A DNA stretch of 64,000 bases, taken from contig NZ_JABWQP020000004.1 of assembly GCF_014268505.2 (NCBI RefSeq), forward strand, positions 186,001-250,000, given 5' to 3'. Position 1 is the stretch's first letter. The number at the start of each line of letters is the position of its first letter. The stretch comes from Pseudomonas khorasanensis. GTDB taxonomy: Bacteria; Pseudomonadota; Gammaproteobacteria; Pseudomonadales; Pseudomonadaceae. This document shows, in pieces, positions 48,078 to 57,388 of the stretch. The notes below the pieces were generated by a model. It made no database searches, had not been told where the DNA came from, and saw nothing but the letters and a program-made list of their open reading frames with translations. A program made the position numbers and the translations under genes.

Positions 48078-49568
48078 ATGGTAGCCGCATTGCTTGATCG
48101 TCTGGGAGTCAACCCGGCCCTGTACCAGAACGGCAAAGTGCCGGTGCACTCGCCCATCGATGGCAGCCGCATCGCCTCCGTGAACTGGGAAGGTGCCGCC
48201 GAAGTCGAGCAACACATCAGTCGCGCAGATCATGCTTTCGAGCAATGGCGCAAGGTGCCTGCACCACGTCGCGGCGAGCTGGTGCGTCAGTTCGGCGAAG
48301 TGTTGCGTGAATACAAGGCCGATCTCGGTGAGTTGGTGTCCTGGGAAGCGGGCAAGATCACCCAGGAAGGTCTGGGCGAAGTGCAGGAAATGATCGACAT
48401 CTGCGACTTCGCGGTCGGCCTGTCCCGCCAGTTGTACGGCCTGACCATCGCCTCCGAGCGCCCTGGCCATCACATGCGCGAAACCTGGCATCCGCTCGGC
48501 GTGGTCGGGGTGATCAGCGCGTTCAACTTCCCGGTTGCCGTGTGGGCGTGGAACACCACGCTGGCGCTGGTCTGCGGCAACCCGGTGGTGTGGAAACCGT
48601 CGGAGAAAACCCCGCTGACCGCGCTGGCCTGCCAGGCGTTGTTCGACCGCGTGGTGAAGAATTTCAGCGATGCGCCAGCGAGTCTCTGCCAGGTAGTCAT
48701 TGGCGGCCGCGACGCCGGTGAAGCGCTGGTCGAAGACCCACGCGTCGCGCTGATCAGCGCCACCGGCAGCACGCGCATGGGCCGTGAAGTGGCGCCCAAA
48801 GTCGCCGCACGTTTCGCCCGCAGCATCCTGGAGCTGGGCGGCAACAACGCGATGATCCTCGGTCCGAGCGCCGACCTCGACATGGCTGTGCGGGCGATTT
48901 TGTTCAGCGCCGTAGGCACCGCCGGTCAGCGTTGCACCACACTGCGTCGCTTGATCGCTCACGAGTCGGTGAAAGAGGAAATCGTCACCCGCCTCAAGGC
49001 TGCGTATTCGAAAGTGCGCATCGGCCATCCGCTGGAGGGCAATCTGGTCGGCCCGCTGATCGACAAACACAGCTTCGAAAACATGCAGGATGCGCTTGAG
49101 CAGGCATTGAGCGAGGGCGGCCGGGTGTTCGGCGGCAAGCGTCAACTGCAAGAACAGTTCCCCAACGCTTACTACGTGTCGCCGGCCATCGTCGAGATGC
49201 CCGAGCAGAGCGACGTGGTCTGCAGCGAAACCTTCGCGCCGATCCTCTACGTGGTCGGTTACAGCGACTTCCAGGAAGCGCTGCGCCTGAACAACGCCGT
49301 GCCGCAAGGCCTGTCGTCGTGCATCTTCACCACTGACGTGCGCGAGGCCGAGCAATTCATGTCGGCGGTTGGCAGCGACTGCGGCATCGCCAACGTCAAT
49401 ATCGGCCCGAGCGGTGCGGAAATCGGCGGCGCATTTGGCGGCGAGAAGGAAACCGGCGGCGGCCGCGAATCGGGCTCGGACGCCTGGCGCGCCTATATGC
49501 GCCGGCAGACCAACACCGTCAACTACTCGCTGGAATTGCCGTTGGCGCAGGGCATTACATTCGACTGA
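48078..49568 (+). CDS. amaB: L-2-aminoadipate 6-semialdehyde dehydrogenase AmaB (ALDH7-type)
   Basis: AmaB oxidises 2-aminoadipate semialdehyde to 2-aminoadipate in the pipecolate branch of lysine breakdown. The 496-residue protein has the aldehyde dehydrogenase signatures: SAFNFPVAVWAWN, GSTRMGREVAPKVAARFARS, the ELGGNNAMI glutamate segment and catalytic Cys286 in GTAGQRCTT. The start ATG 48078 has GAGGAGAGA before it; a longer frame overlapping the LysR gene was not used. amaA follows in the same direction beyond a REP pair. Confidence 0.92.
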   Translation: MVAALLDRLGVNPALYQNGKVPVHSPIDGSRIASVNWEGAAEVEQHISRADHAFEQWRKVPAPRRGELVRQFGEVLREYKADLGELVSWEAGKITQEGLGEVQEMIDICDFAVGLSRQLYGLTIASERPGHHMRETWHPLGVVGVISAFNFPVAVWAWNTTLALVCGNPVVWKPSEKTPLTALACQALFDRVVKNFSDAPASLCQVVIGGRDAGEALVEDPRVALISATGSTRMGREVAPKVAARFARSILELGGNNAMILGPSADLDMAVRAILFSAVGTAGQRCTTLRRLIAHESVKEEIVTRLKAAYSKVRIGHPLEGNLVGPLIDKHSFENMQDALEQALSEGGRVFGGKRQLQEQFPNAYYVSPAIVEMPEQSDVVCSETFAPILYVVGYSDFQEALRLNNAVPQGLSSCIFTTDVREAEQFMSAVGSDCGIANVNIGPSGAEIGGAFGGEKETGGGRESGSDAWRAYMRRQTNTVNYSLELPLAQGITFD

Positions 49569-49591
49569 TCGGGAGATTGATGCGATTGCCC

Positions 49592-49681
49592 TGTGGGAGC
49601 GAGCCTGCTCGCGAATGCGTCAGGTCAGTCGACACTGATGTTGGCTGATTTACCGCTTTCGCGAGCAGGCTCGCTCCCACA
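49592..49681. repeat. REPIN-like inverted REP pair between amaB and amaA
   Basis: The arms TGTGGGAGCGAGCCTGCTCG and its complement bound a 90-bp element with GTGGGAG ends outward. It lies inside what is probably one operon, so the hairpin could change the relative yield of the two genes. Confidence 0.85.
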
Positions 49682-49723
49682 GGATCTGCAGTGTGTTTGT
49701 TGGGTTTCTATTGGAGTCTGGCA

Positions 49724-51007
49724 ATGCCGTTACGCGAAGAATGTCTGTGGGAAAAGCTCACGCCACAACGGCCCGATAACACGGCGCTCAAGGGCGAGGT
49801 CAAGGTCGATGTCTGCGTGATCGGCGCCGGATTCACCGGGTTGTCGGCGGCGCTGCATCTGTTGGAAAAAGGCAAAACCGTCTGCGTGCTGGAAGCTCAT
49901 CGTGCAGGGCACGGAGGCTCCGGACGCAACGTCGGACTGGTCAACGCAGGCATGTGGATCCCGCCGGACGAGATCGAAGCCGGTTTCGGCGAGGCGGTCG
50001 GCAGTCAGCTCAACCGCATGCTCGGCGCAGCGCCAGCGCTGGTGTTCAGCCTTGTGGATAAATACAACATCGATTGTCAGTTACGCCGCGAAGGCACCTT
50101 GCACATGGCGCACAACGCCAAGGGCGAGGCGGATCTGCGCAGTCGCGAACAGCAGTGGAAGCGTCGCGGCGCGCCGGTCGAACTGCTGACCGGCAAGGCC
50201 TGCGAGCAAGCCACCGGTACGCAAAAAATCGCTGCGGCGCTACTCGATCGCCGCGCCGGCACGCTCAATCCAATGGCGTACGTGACCGGCCTGGCCAACG
50301 CCGTGCTCGGCCTCGGCGGGCAGATGTTCGATCATTCGCCGGTCTCCCGGCTCGAACGCATCGGCGCGAAATGGTCGGTGCAAACCGCGCAAGGCTCAGT
50401 GTTTGCCGAACAAGTGGTGATCGCCTCCAACGCTTACACAGAAGGCGACTGGACCGAACTCAAGCGCAACTTCTTCCCCGGTTATTACTATCAAGTGGCC
50501 TCTGTGCCGCTGACCGAAGACGCTGCTCAAGACATTTTGCCGGGCGGGCAGGGCTCGTGGGATACGCGCCAGGTGCTCAGCAGCATTCGTCGCGACAAGG
50601 ACGGCCGCCTGTTGCTCGGCAGTCTGGGCAATGGCAATCAAAAACCGGCCTGGTTTCTCAAGGCCTGGGCCGACCGGGTCCAGCAGCATTACTTCCCCAA
50701 CCTGAAACCTGTCGAATGGGAATGCACCTGGACCGGGCGGATTGCCTTTACGCCCGATCATCTGATGCGTCTGTTCGAACCGGCGCCGGGGCTGGTGGCT
50801 GTCACGGGCTATAACGGCCGTGGCGTCACTACCGGCACCGTTGTCGGCAAGGCCTTCGCGGACTACCTGTGCGACGGTAACCCTCAAGCACTGCCGATTC
50901 CCTTCGCACCGATGCAGCCCCTGGCGGGCGCAGGCTTGCGCAGTTGCCTGTACGAAGCCGGTTTCTCGCTGTACCACGCGGGCCAGTGCCTGCGGATTGT
51001 CATTTGA
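49724..51007 (+). CDS. amaA: L-pipecolate oxidase AmaA (FAD-dependent)
   Basis: AmaA oxidises L-pipecolate to piperideine-6-carboxylate, which opens to the semialdehyde used by AmaB. The 427-residue flavoprotein starts with a short tail and then the FAD-binding motif VDVCVIGAGFTGLSAALHLL, followed by GGSGRNVGLVNAG of the DAO family and, near the end, VAVTGYNGRGVTTGTVVG. ATG 49724 (MPLREECLWEKL) was chosen; an in-frame ATG 11 codons earlier lies in the REP flank. The assignment rests on pairing with amaB and family resemblance. Confidence 0.85.
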   Translation: MPLREECLWEKLTPQRPDNTALKGEVKVDVCVIGAGFTGLSAALHLLEKGKTVCVLEAHRAGHGGSGRNVGLVNAGMWIPPDEIEAGFGEAVGSQLNRMLGAAPALVFSLVDKYNIDCQLRREGTLHMAHNAKGEADLRSREQQWKRRGAPVELLTGKACEQATGTQKIAAALLDRRAGTLNPMAYVTGLANAVLGLGGQMFDHSPVSRLERIGAKWSVQTAQGSVFAEQVVIASNAYTEGDWTELKRNFFPGYYYQVASVPLTEDAAQDILPGGQGSWDTRQVLSSIRRDKDGRLLLGSLGNGNQKPAWFLKAWADRVQQHYFPNLKPVEWECTWTGRIAFTPDHLMRLFEPAPGLVAVTGYNGRGVTTGTVVGKAFADYLCDGNPQALPIPFAPMQPLAGAGLRSCLYEAGFSLYHAGQCLRIVI

Positions 51008-51062
51008 GTGTTGAAATTTGTTGCCGCGAGCAGCGCTTTTCGACGCAGCGACTAGCCTGTAA

Positions 51063-51090
51063 TGGTGCGGGGCGTAGCAGTCCCGCACCA
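51063..51090. repeat. Inverted repeat before the liv operon
   Basis: TGGTGCGGG and CCCGCACCA form a perfect 9-bp inverted repeat with a 10-nt loop, 56 bp after amaA and about 210 bp before the sigma-54 promoter. It may end amaA transcription (no T-tract) or be a protein site. Confidence 0.5.
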
Positions 51091-51127
51091 GCAGTGTGCA
51101 GTTCGGTGACGCCGGCTGTTACAGGCT

Positions 51128-51226
51128 GGTTGCACGTCGTTTGTCGCTGCGGTTGCAATGATGGCGCGTGCGGGTTGCGCCTGGAAAAATACAGGGTTTC
51201 ACCTTCCGCGGTTTAGACGGTTGCAC
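51128..51226 (+). repeat. Five direct repeats of GGTTGCAC type, 22-24 bp apart
   Basis: GGTTGCAC (51128), GGTTGCAA (51151), GGTTGCGC (51173), GGTTTCAC (51195) and GGTTGCAC (51219) stand on the same strand at steps of 23, 22, 22 and 24 bp, about two helical turns. The array ends 73 bp before the -24 element of the livK promoter, the usual place for enhancer-binding-protein sites. Confidence 0.6.
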
Positions 51227-51298
51227 GCCCAATGAAAATGGGAACGAAACAGTCGAAATAACAACAATGCAGCGACTTTTTGAAGAATAAAAAACCGA

Positions 51299-51314
51299 TG
51301 GCACGGGCCTTGCT
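51299..51314 (+). promoter_or_regulatory. Sigma-54 promoter of livKHMGF
   Basis: TGGCACGGGCCTTGCT is a full match to TGGCACG-N4-TTGCW, with GG at 51300-51301 and GC at 51312-51313. It lies 61 bp before the livK ATG, so transcription should start near 51325. Confidence 0.85.
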
Positions 51315-51375
51315 CTGAGCTTTGAGTGAAATGAAGTCGCAGTGCCAACTAAAAAAAACCTTGGAGCACCACCTC

Positions 51376-52509
51376 ATGTCCCAGACGTTTTACAAGAAAG
51401 GCTTTCTGGCCCTCGCAGTGGCTACTGCGTTGGGTGTTTCTGCGTTTGCTCAAGCTGATATCAAGATCGGTGTGGCGGGTCCAATGACGGGCGCCAACGC
51501 GGCGTTTGGCGAGCAGTACATGAAGGGTGCACAGGCGGCGGCCGATGCGGTCAACGCGGCGGGTGGCGTCAACGGGGAGAAAATCGTACTGGTCAAGGGC
51601 GATGACGCTTGCGAGCCAAAACAGGCTGTAACGGTTGCCAAGGACCTCACCAACCAGAAAGTCGCCGGCGTTGTCGGGCACTTCTGCTCCTCTTCCACCA
51701 TTCCAGCTTCGGAGATCTACGACGAAGCCGGAATCATCGCGATTACACCGGGTTCGACCAACCCGCAAGTCACCGAGCGCGGCCTGAGCGCCATGTTCCG
51801 TATGTGCGGGCGTGACGATCAGCAGGGCATCGTTGCCGGCGATTACATTGTCGACATGCTCAAAGGCAAGAAAGTCGTCGTGCTCCACGACAAGGACACC
51901 TACGGCCAGGGTCTTGCGGACGCCACCAAGGCTCAGCTGGAAAAACGCGGCGTCAAGCCAGTGCTGTACGAAGGCCTGACCCGTGGTGAAAAAGACTTCA
52001 GCACCATCGTCACCAAGATCCGTGGCGCCGGGGCCGACGTCGTCTACTTCGGTGGCCTGCATCCGGAAGCCGGTCCGCTGGTTCGCCAACTGCGTGAGCA
52101 GGGCCTCAAAGACGTCAAGTTCATGTCCGATGACGGCATCGTCACCGACGAACTGGTCACCACCGCTGGTGGCCCGCAATTCACCGATGGCGTGCTGATG
52201 ACCTTCGGCGCAGACCCGCGCCTGCTGCCGGACAGCAAGACCGTTGTAGAGGAATTCCGCAAATCCGGTACCGAACCGGAAGGCTACACCCTGTACGCCT
52301 ACGCCTCGGTTCAGACCCTGGCGGCAGCGTTCAACGGCGCCAAGAAAAACGATGGCGAAGCCGCAGCCAAGTGGCTGAAAGCCAACCCGGTGAAAACCGT
52401 GATGGGCGAGAAGACCTGGGATGCCAAGGGCGACCTGAAAGTCTCCGACTATGTGGTTTACCAGTGGGACAAGGACGGCAAATACCACCAGCTGGAAAAA
52501 CAGAAGTAA
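51376..52509 (+). CDS. livK: Branched-chain amino acid ABC transporter, periplasmic binding protein
   Basis: This 377-residue protein captures branched-chain amino acids or related substrates in the periplasm for LivHMGF. A signal peptide (MSQTFYKKGFLALAVATALG..., cleavage near AQA-DIKIG) precedes the Leu/Ile/Val-binding fold, with IKIGVAGPMTGANAAFGEQ at the start and the conserved Cys pair DDACEP...GHFCSSS. ATG 51376 is preceded by TTGGAGC. Gene order K-H-M-G-F is complete. A REP pair separates it from livH. The ligand within this broad family is inferred. Confidence 0.93.
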   Translation: MSQTFYKKGFLALAVATALGVSAFAQADIKIGVAGPMTGANAAFGEQYMKGAQAAADAVNAAGGVNGEKIVLVKGDDACEPKQAVTVAKDLTNQKVAGVVGHFCSSSTIPASEIYDEAGIIAITPGSTNPQVTERGLSAMFRMCGRDDQQGIVAGDYIVDMLKGKKVVVLHDKDTYGQGLADATKAQLEKRGVKPVLYEGLTRGEKDFSTIVTKIRGAGADVVYFGGLHPEAGPLVRQLREQGLKDVKFMSDDGIVTDELVTTAGGPQFTDGVLMTFGADPRLLPDSKTVVEEFRKSGTEPEGYTLYAYASVQTLAAAFNGAKKNDGEAAAKWLKANPVKTVMGEKTWDAKGDLKVSDYVVYQWDKDGKYHQLEKQK

Positions 52510-52542
52510 GGGCTGAGGCGATCAGATGATCCTGCAAGTCCC

Positions 52543-52632
52543 TGTGGGAGCGAGCCTGCTCGCGAAGACGAACTGACAGACAACCTTTGCGTTGAATGTT
52601 CAACCGCTTTCGCGAGCAGGCTCGCTCCCACA
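52543..52632. repeat. REPIN-like inverted REP pair between livK and livH
   Basis: TGTGGGAGCGAGCCTGCTCG and its complement bound a 90-bp element with outward GTGGGAG ends. It sits in the 241-bp gap after the binding-protein gene and before the permease genes, where mRNA-end protection would favour higher LivK yield. Confidence 0.85.
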
Positions 52633-52750
52633 GAGGGTTCAGTGGTGATCGGGCTGATCGCGCTCCGACATTGCTCCGACGTAAATCTGTATTTTTCCTA
52701 GAAGAGCCGCACGCCCCGGCGTGCAGGTTCTCACTGCGTGAGATTGCGTT

Positions 52751-53665
<915 letters not shown>

Positions 53666-53668
53666 GCG

Positions 53669-54970
53669 ATGTCTGCAACCACTGAAAAATCCATCGATAT
53701 CAAAAAAAGTCTGGTTGAGGCGATCCTGGCTGGCCTGATTGCCCTGATCGTATTCGGGCCGATCGTTGGCGTTGTGCTCGACGGTTACAGCTTCAACCTG
53801 GAAACCACTCGCGTGGCGTGGATCATCGCCATCGTCATGGCCGGTCGCTTCGCGCTCAGCCTGTTCCTGCAAACGCCCAAGGGCCTGAAGATTCTCGACG
53901 GGTTCGAGAGCACCGGGTCTGGCGTGCATGTGCTGCCGCCCGATTACAAATCCCGCCTGCGCTGGATCATCCCGCTGATGATTGTGCTGGCCGTGGCCGT
54001 ACCGTTCTTCTCCAACTCCTACCTGCTGGGCGTGGTCATTCTCGGTTTGATCTACGTGTTGCTGGGGCTGGGGCTGAACATTGTGGTCGGTCTGGCCGGT
54101 CTGCTCGACCTGGGTTATGTGGCGTTCTACGCCATCGGCGCCTACGGTCTGGCGCTCGGTTATCAGTATCTCGGTCTGGGATTCTGGACGGTGCTACCCC
54201 TGGCGGCGATCACTGCAGGACTGGCCGGCTGCATTCTCGGGTTTCCGGTGTTGCGCCTGCATGGCGACTACCTGGCAATCGTGACCCTGGGTTTCGGCGA
54301 AATCATTCGTCTGGTGCTCAACAACTGGCTGTCGCTGACCGGTGGGCCGAACGGGATGGCGGCGCCGCTGCCGACCTTTTTCGGTCTGGAATTCGGCAAG
54401 CGCGCGAAGGATGGCGGGGTGCCGTTTCATGAGTTCTTCGGCCTGACCTACAACCCGGACGTGAAGTATTACTTCATCTATGCGGTGTTGTTCCTGGTGG
54501 TATTGGCGGTGTTGTACGTCAAGCATCGGCTGGTGAAGATGCCGGTCGGGCGCGCCTGGGAAGCCCTGCGTGAAGATGAAATCGCCTGCCGCTCGATGGG
54601 CCTGAACCACGTGCTGGTCAAGCTATCGGCGTTCACCATCGGCGCTTCGACGGCGGGTCTGGCCGGGGTGTTCTTTGCCACCTATCAAGGCTTCGTCAAC
54701 CCGACCTCGTTCACCTTCTTCGAGTCGGCGCTGATTCTCGCCATCGTCGTGCTCGGCGGCATGGGCTCGACCATTGGCGTGGTCATCGCCGCGTTCGTGC
54801 TCACCGTTGCCCCGGAACTGCTGCGCGGCTTTGCCGAGTATCGGGTGCTGCTGTTCGGCATCCTGATGGTGTTGATGATGATCTGGCGACCACGGGGGCT
54901 GATCCGCATCAGCCGCACCGGGGTCAAACCACGCAAAGGTGCCATCCACTATGAGAGGACTGCGCCATGA
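53669..54970 (+). CDS. livM: Branched-chain amino acid ABC transporter permease LivM
   Basis: This 433-residue permease has a long N-terminal extension with extra membrane segments (residues 1-120, DUF3382-type) before the LivM core, which contains GLGLNIVVGLAGLLDLGYVAF near 130 and LGGMGSTIGVVIAAF near the end. The extension is normal for gamma-proteobacterial LivM. It overlaps livG by 4 nt. Confidence 0.95.
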   Translation: MSATTEKSIDIKKSLVEAILAGLIALIVFGPIVGVVLDGYSFNLETTRVAWIIAIVMAGRFALSLFLQTPKGLKILDGFESTGSGVHVLPPDYKSRLRWIIPLMIVLAVAVPFFSNSYLLGVVILGLIYVLLGLGLNIVVGLAGLLDLGYVAFYAIGAYGLALGYQYLGLGFWTVLPLAAITAGLAGCILGFPVLRLHGDYLAIVTLGFGEIIRLVLNNWLSLTGGPNGMAAPLPTFFGLEFGKRAKDGGVPFHEFFGLTYNPDVKYYFIYAVLFLVVLAVLYVKHRLVKMPVGRAWEALREDEIACRSMGLNHVLVKLSAFTIGASTAGLAGVFFATYQGFVNPTSFTFFESALILAIVVLGGMGSTIGVVIAAFVLTVAPELLRGFAEYRVLLFGILMVLMMIWRPRGLIRISRTGVKPRKGAIHYERTAP

Positions 54971-55839
54971 GTGAAGTCGTACTCTCTGTTGAAAAACTGA
55001 TGATGCATTTCGGTGGCATCAAGGCCTTGAGCGATGTCAGCCTTAAGGTCAAACGCAACTCGATCTTCGCCCTTATCGGCCCCAACGGCGCCGGCAAAAC
55101 CACAGTGTTCAACTGCCTGACCGGGTTCTACAAGGCTTCGGGTGGCAAGATTGAACTCAGCGTGCGCGGTCAACAGACCAACGTCATCCAGTTGCTGGGC
55201 GAGTCGTTCAAGGCGACCGACTTCGTTTCGCCGAAATCCTTTCTCAGCCGTCTGTACTACAAGATGTTCGGCGGCACGCACCTGGTGAACCGCGCGGGCC
55301 TGGCCCGCACGTTCCAGAACATTCGCCTGTTCAAGGAAATGTCGGTGCTGGAAAACCTGCTGGTGGCGCAGCACATGTGGGTCAACCGCAACATGCTCGC
55401 CGGCATTCTCAATACCAAGGGCTATCGCAAGGCTGAAAGCGATGCGCTGGACTGCGCCTTCTACTGGCTGGAAGTGGTCGATCTGGTGGACTGTGCGAAC
55501 CGTCTGGCCGGTGAACTTTCCTATGGCCAGCAGCGCCGTCTTGAGATTGCCCGGGCCATGTGCACGCGCCCGCAGATCATCTGCCTCGACGAACCGGCCG
55601 CCGGCCTCAACCCTCAGGAAACCGAAGCGCTGAGCGCGATGATCCGGCTGCTGCGCGACGAGCATGATCTGACCGTGGTGCTGATCGAACACGACATGGG
55701 CATGGTCATGAGCATTTCCGATCACATTGTGGTGCTGGATCACGGCGTTGTGATTGCCGAGGGCGGGCCCGAAGCGATCCGTAACGATCCGAAAGTGATC
55801 GCGGCCTACCTGGGCGCTGACGAAGAGGAGCTGGTATGA
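54967..55839 (+). CDS. livG: Branched-chain amino acid ABC transporter ATPase LivG
   Basis: This 290-residue cytoplasmic ATPase has Walker A GPNGAGKTT near residue 38, the ABC signature LSYGQQRRLEIARAM, Walker B IICLDEPAAGLNPQE, and the C-terminal extension typical of LivG (GGPEAIRNDPKVIAAYLG). It overlaps livM and livF by 4 nt each. Confidence 0.96.
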   Translation: MSEVVLSVEKLMMHFGGIKALSDVSLKVKRNSIFALIGPNGAGKTTVFNCLTGFYKASGGKIELSVRGQQTNVIQLLGESFKATDFVSPKSFLSRLYYKMFGGTHLVNRAGLARTFQNIRLFKEMSVLENLLVAQHMWVNRNMLAGILNTKGYRKAESDALDCAFYWLEVVDLVDCANRLAGELSYGQQRRLEIARAMCTRPQIICLDEPAAGLNPQETEALSAMIRLLRDEHDLTVVLIEHDMGMVMSISDHIVVLDHGVVIAEGGPEAIRNDPKVIAAYLGADEEELV

Positions 55840-56552
55840 GCCAACCGATCCTCGAACTGATAAACCTGGACGTGTTCTACGGCCCGATCCAGGCGCTCAA
55901 GGGCGTTTCGCTGCAGATCAACGAAGGCGAGACCGTCAGCCTGATCGGCTCCAACGGCGCCGGCAAGTCGACATTGCTGATGTCGATCTTCGGTCAACCA
56001 AGAGCGGCGGGCGGGCAGATCCTTTATCAAGGTGTCGACATCACGCAAAAGTCCTCGCACTACATCGCCTCCAACGGCATTGCGCAGTCGCCGGAAGGGC
56101 GGCGGGTGTTCCCTGACATGACCGTCGAGGAAAACCTTTTGATGGGCACTATCCCGATTGGCGACAAGTACGCCAAAGAGGATATGCAGCGCATGTTCGA
56201 GCTGTTTCCACGGCTCGAAGAGCGGCGTAACCAGCGGGCGATGACCATGTCGGGCGGTGAACAGCAGATGCTGGCCATCGCTCGCGCGTTGATGAGCCGG
56301 CCGAAGTTGTTGCTGCTCGATGAGCCGAGTCTGGGCCTGGCGCCGATTGTGGTGAAACAGATTTTTGCCACCCTGCGCGAACTGGCGAAAACCGGCATGA
56401 CGATTTTCCTGGTCGAGCAGAATGCCAACCACGCGCTGAAGCTGTCTGATCGCGCCTACGTGATGGTCAACGGCGAGATTCGCCTGACCGGGACGGGTAA
56501 AGAACTGTTGGTGAATGAGGAGGTGCGCAACGCCTATCTGGGCGGTCACTGA
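55836..56552 (+). CDS. livF: Branched-chain amino acid ABC transporter ATPase LivF
   Basis: This 238-residue ATPase is the second nucleotide-binding subunit. It has Walker A GSNGAGKST, the signature MSGGEQQMLAIARALM, Walker B LLLLDEPSLGLAP and the LivF C-terminus ending EEVRNAYLGGH. It closes the operon and is followed by a terminator. Confidence 0.96.
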   Translation: MSQPILELINLDVFYGPIQALKGVSLQINEGETVSLIGSNGAGKSTLLMSIFGQPRAAGGQILYQGVDITQKSSHYIASNGIAQSPEGRRVFPDMTVEENLLMGTIPIGDKYAKEDMQRMFELFPRLEERRNQRAMTMSGGEQQMLAIARALMSRPKLLLLDEPSLGLAPIVVKQIFATLRELAKTGMTIFLVEQNANHALKLSDRAYVMVNGEIRLTGTGKELLVNEEVRNAYLGGH

Positions 56553-56571
56553 TTCTGGCGCCGTCATCCAC

Positions 56572-56603
56572 AGCCCCGGCGACGCAAAGTCCCGGGGCTT
56601 TTT
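56572..56603 (+). terminator. Rho-independent terminator after livF
   Basis: AGCCCCGG and CCGGGGCT form an 8-bp stem around a 12-nt loop, followed by TTTTT, 20 bp after the livF stop. Confidence 0.85.
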
Positions 56604-56626
56604 GTCCCCAAATCCTCCTCAACCCC

Positions 56627-56716
56627 TGTGGGAGCGAGCCTGCTCGCGAATGCGGTGTATCAGTCACTTGATTGTCTGGATATGCCATCGCTTTCGCGAG
56701 CAGGCTCGCTCCCACA
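56627..56716. repeat. REPIN-like inverted REP pair
   Basis: TGTGGGAGCGAGCCTGCTCG and its complement with outward GTGGGAG ends bound a 90-bp element directly after the livF terminator. Confidence 0.85.
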
Positions 56717-56718
56717 GT

Positions 56719-57388
56719 TGAATTGTGCAGATTCCAGAATTGTGGAAAACAAATTCCCCAAGCTGCCAAAGCGCGACATATAGACGCTGCAAATGGCTGT
56801 TTTTCCAGAGTTTGACTTGTCCCCGTTTGCTGTGGAGCTGGCTGTGAATAACGTGGGTGTATGTGGTTGAAGGCCTTGTAAACCGTGGCTTTCAAGCGTG
56901 TGGTTGTTTTTTGATCAGGTGTTTTCTGGCAGCCGACAGGCACCAATGTCAACCTTTTTCGTGCCCCGATAACGTCGCTGATTCTCCATGCTCTGACCTG
57001 TGGATAAGTCTGTGACTAAACTCTGGAAAGACCGCGCCAAGGGCCGTAATTGCTGGCCTCTCGCGATCACTGGATTGAAACATCGGTCGTGCAGAATGCC
57101 ATGTCCCGCACATATGCCGTTTCGGGGTCAAGCAAAAAACTTTCTATTTCGCCAGCAAAGCCTTGTGTGGCGCGGCTTTACGCATTTTTACTTGCCCCCG
57201 AAAACTGTGGAAGGGGCTGTGGATAACATGCGTGCACATGGCTACAGGCCACGCCCGGCGGGGTCTGCGCAGGGTTGTTCGTTTTTTGTACAGTTCGAAG
57301 GTGTTGCCCGTATACGCGAGGGCGGGCATGCTGCTTGCTGATTTTCTATTCCAGGGGCTGCCGCAGCGGCCGAAGCAAGGAGAACACG
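56719..57388. other. Gene-free region with DnaA-box matches and a diverged duplication
   Basis: No convincing gene is seen in these 670 bp. Four matches to TGTGNAWAA, the complement of the DnaA box TTWTNCACA, occur on the plus strand at 56741, 56843, 56999 and 57218, all in one direction, with a near match at 57011. Stretches 56815-56875 and 57190-57250 align without gaps at 44 of 61 bases, so they are diverged copies 375 bp apart. The last part carries AAGGAGA for the next gene. The role is unknown. Confidence 0.5.

Noticed and set aside
47940-49355. A 471-codon minus-strand open frame antisense to amaB
   Set aside because: The plus strand encodes a full aldehyde dehydrogenase with catalytic Cys; the antisense product has no features.
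51128-51226. CRISPR-like array before livK
   Set aside because: The repeated unit is only 8 bp with 14-16 bp between units and there are no cas genes; it fits a protein-binding array.
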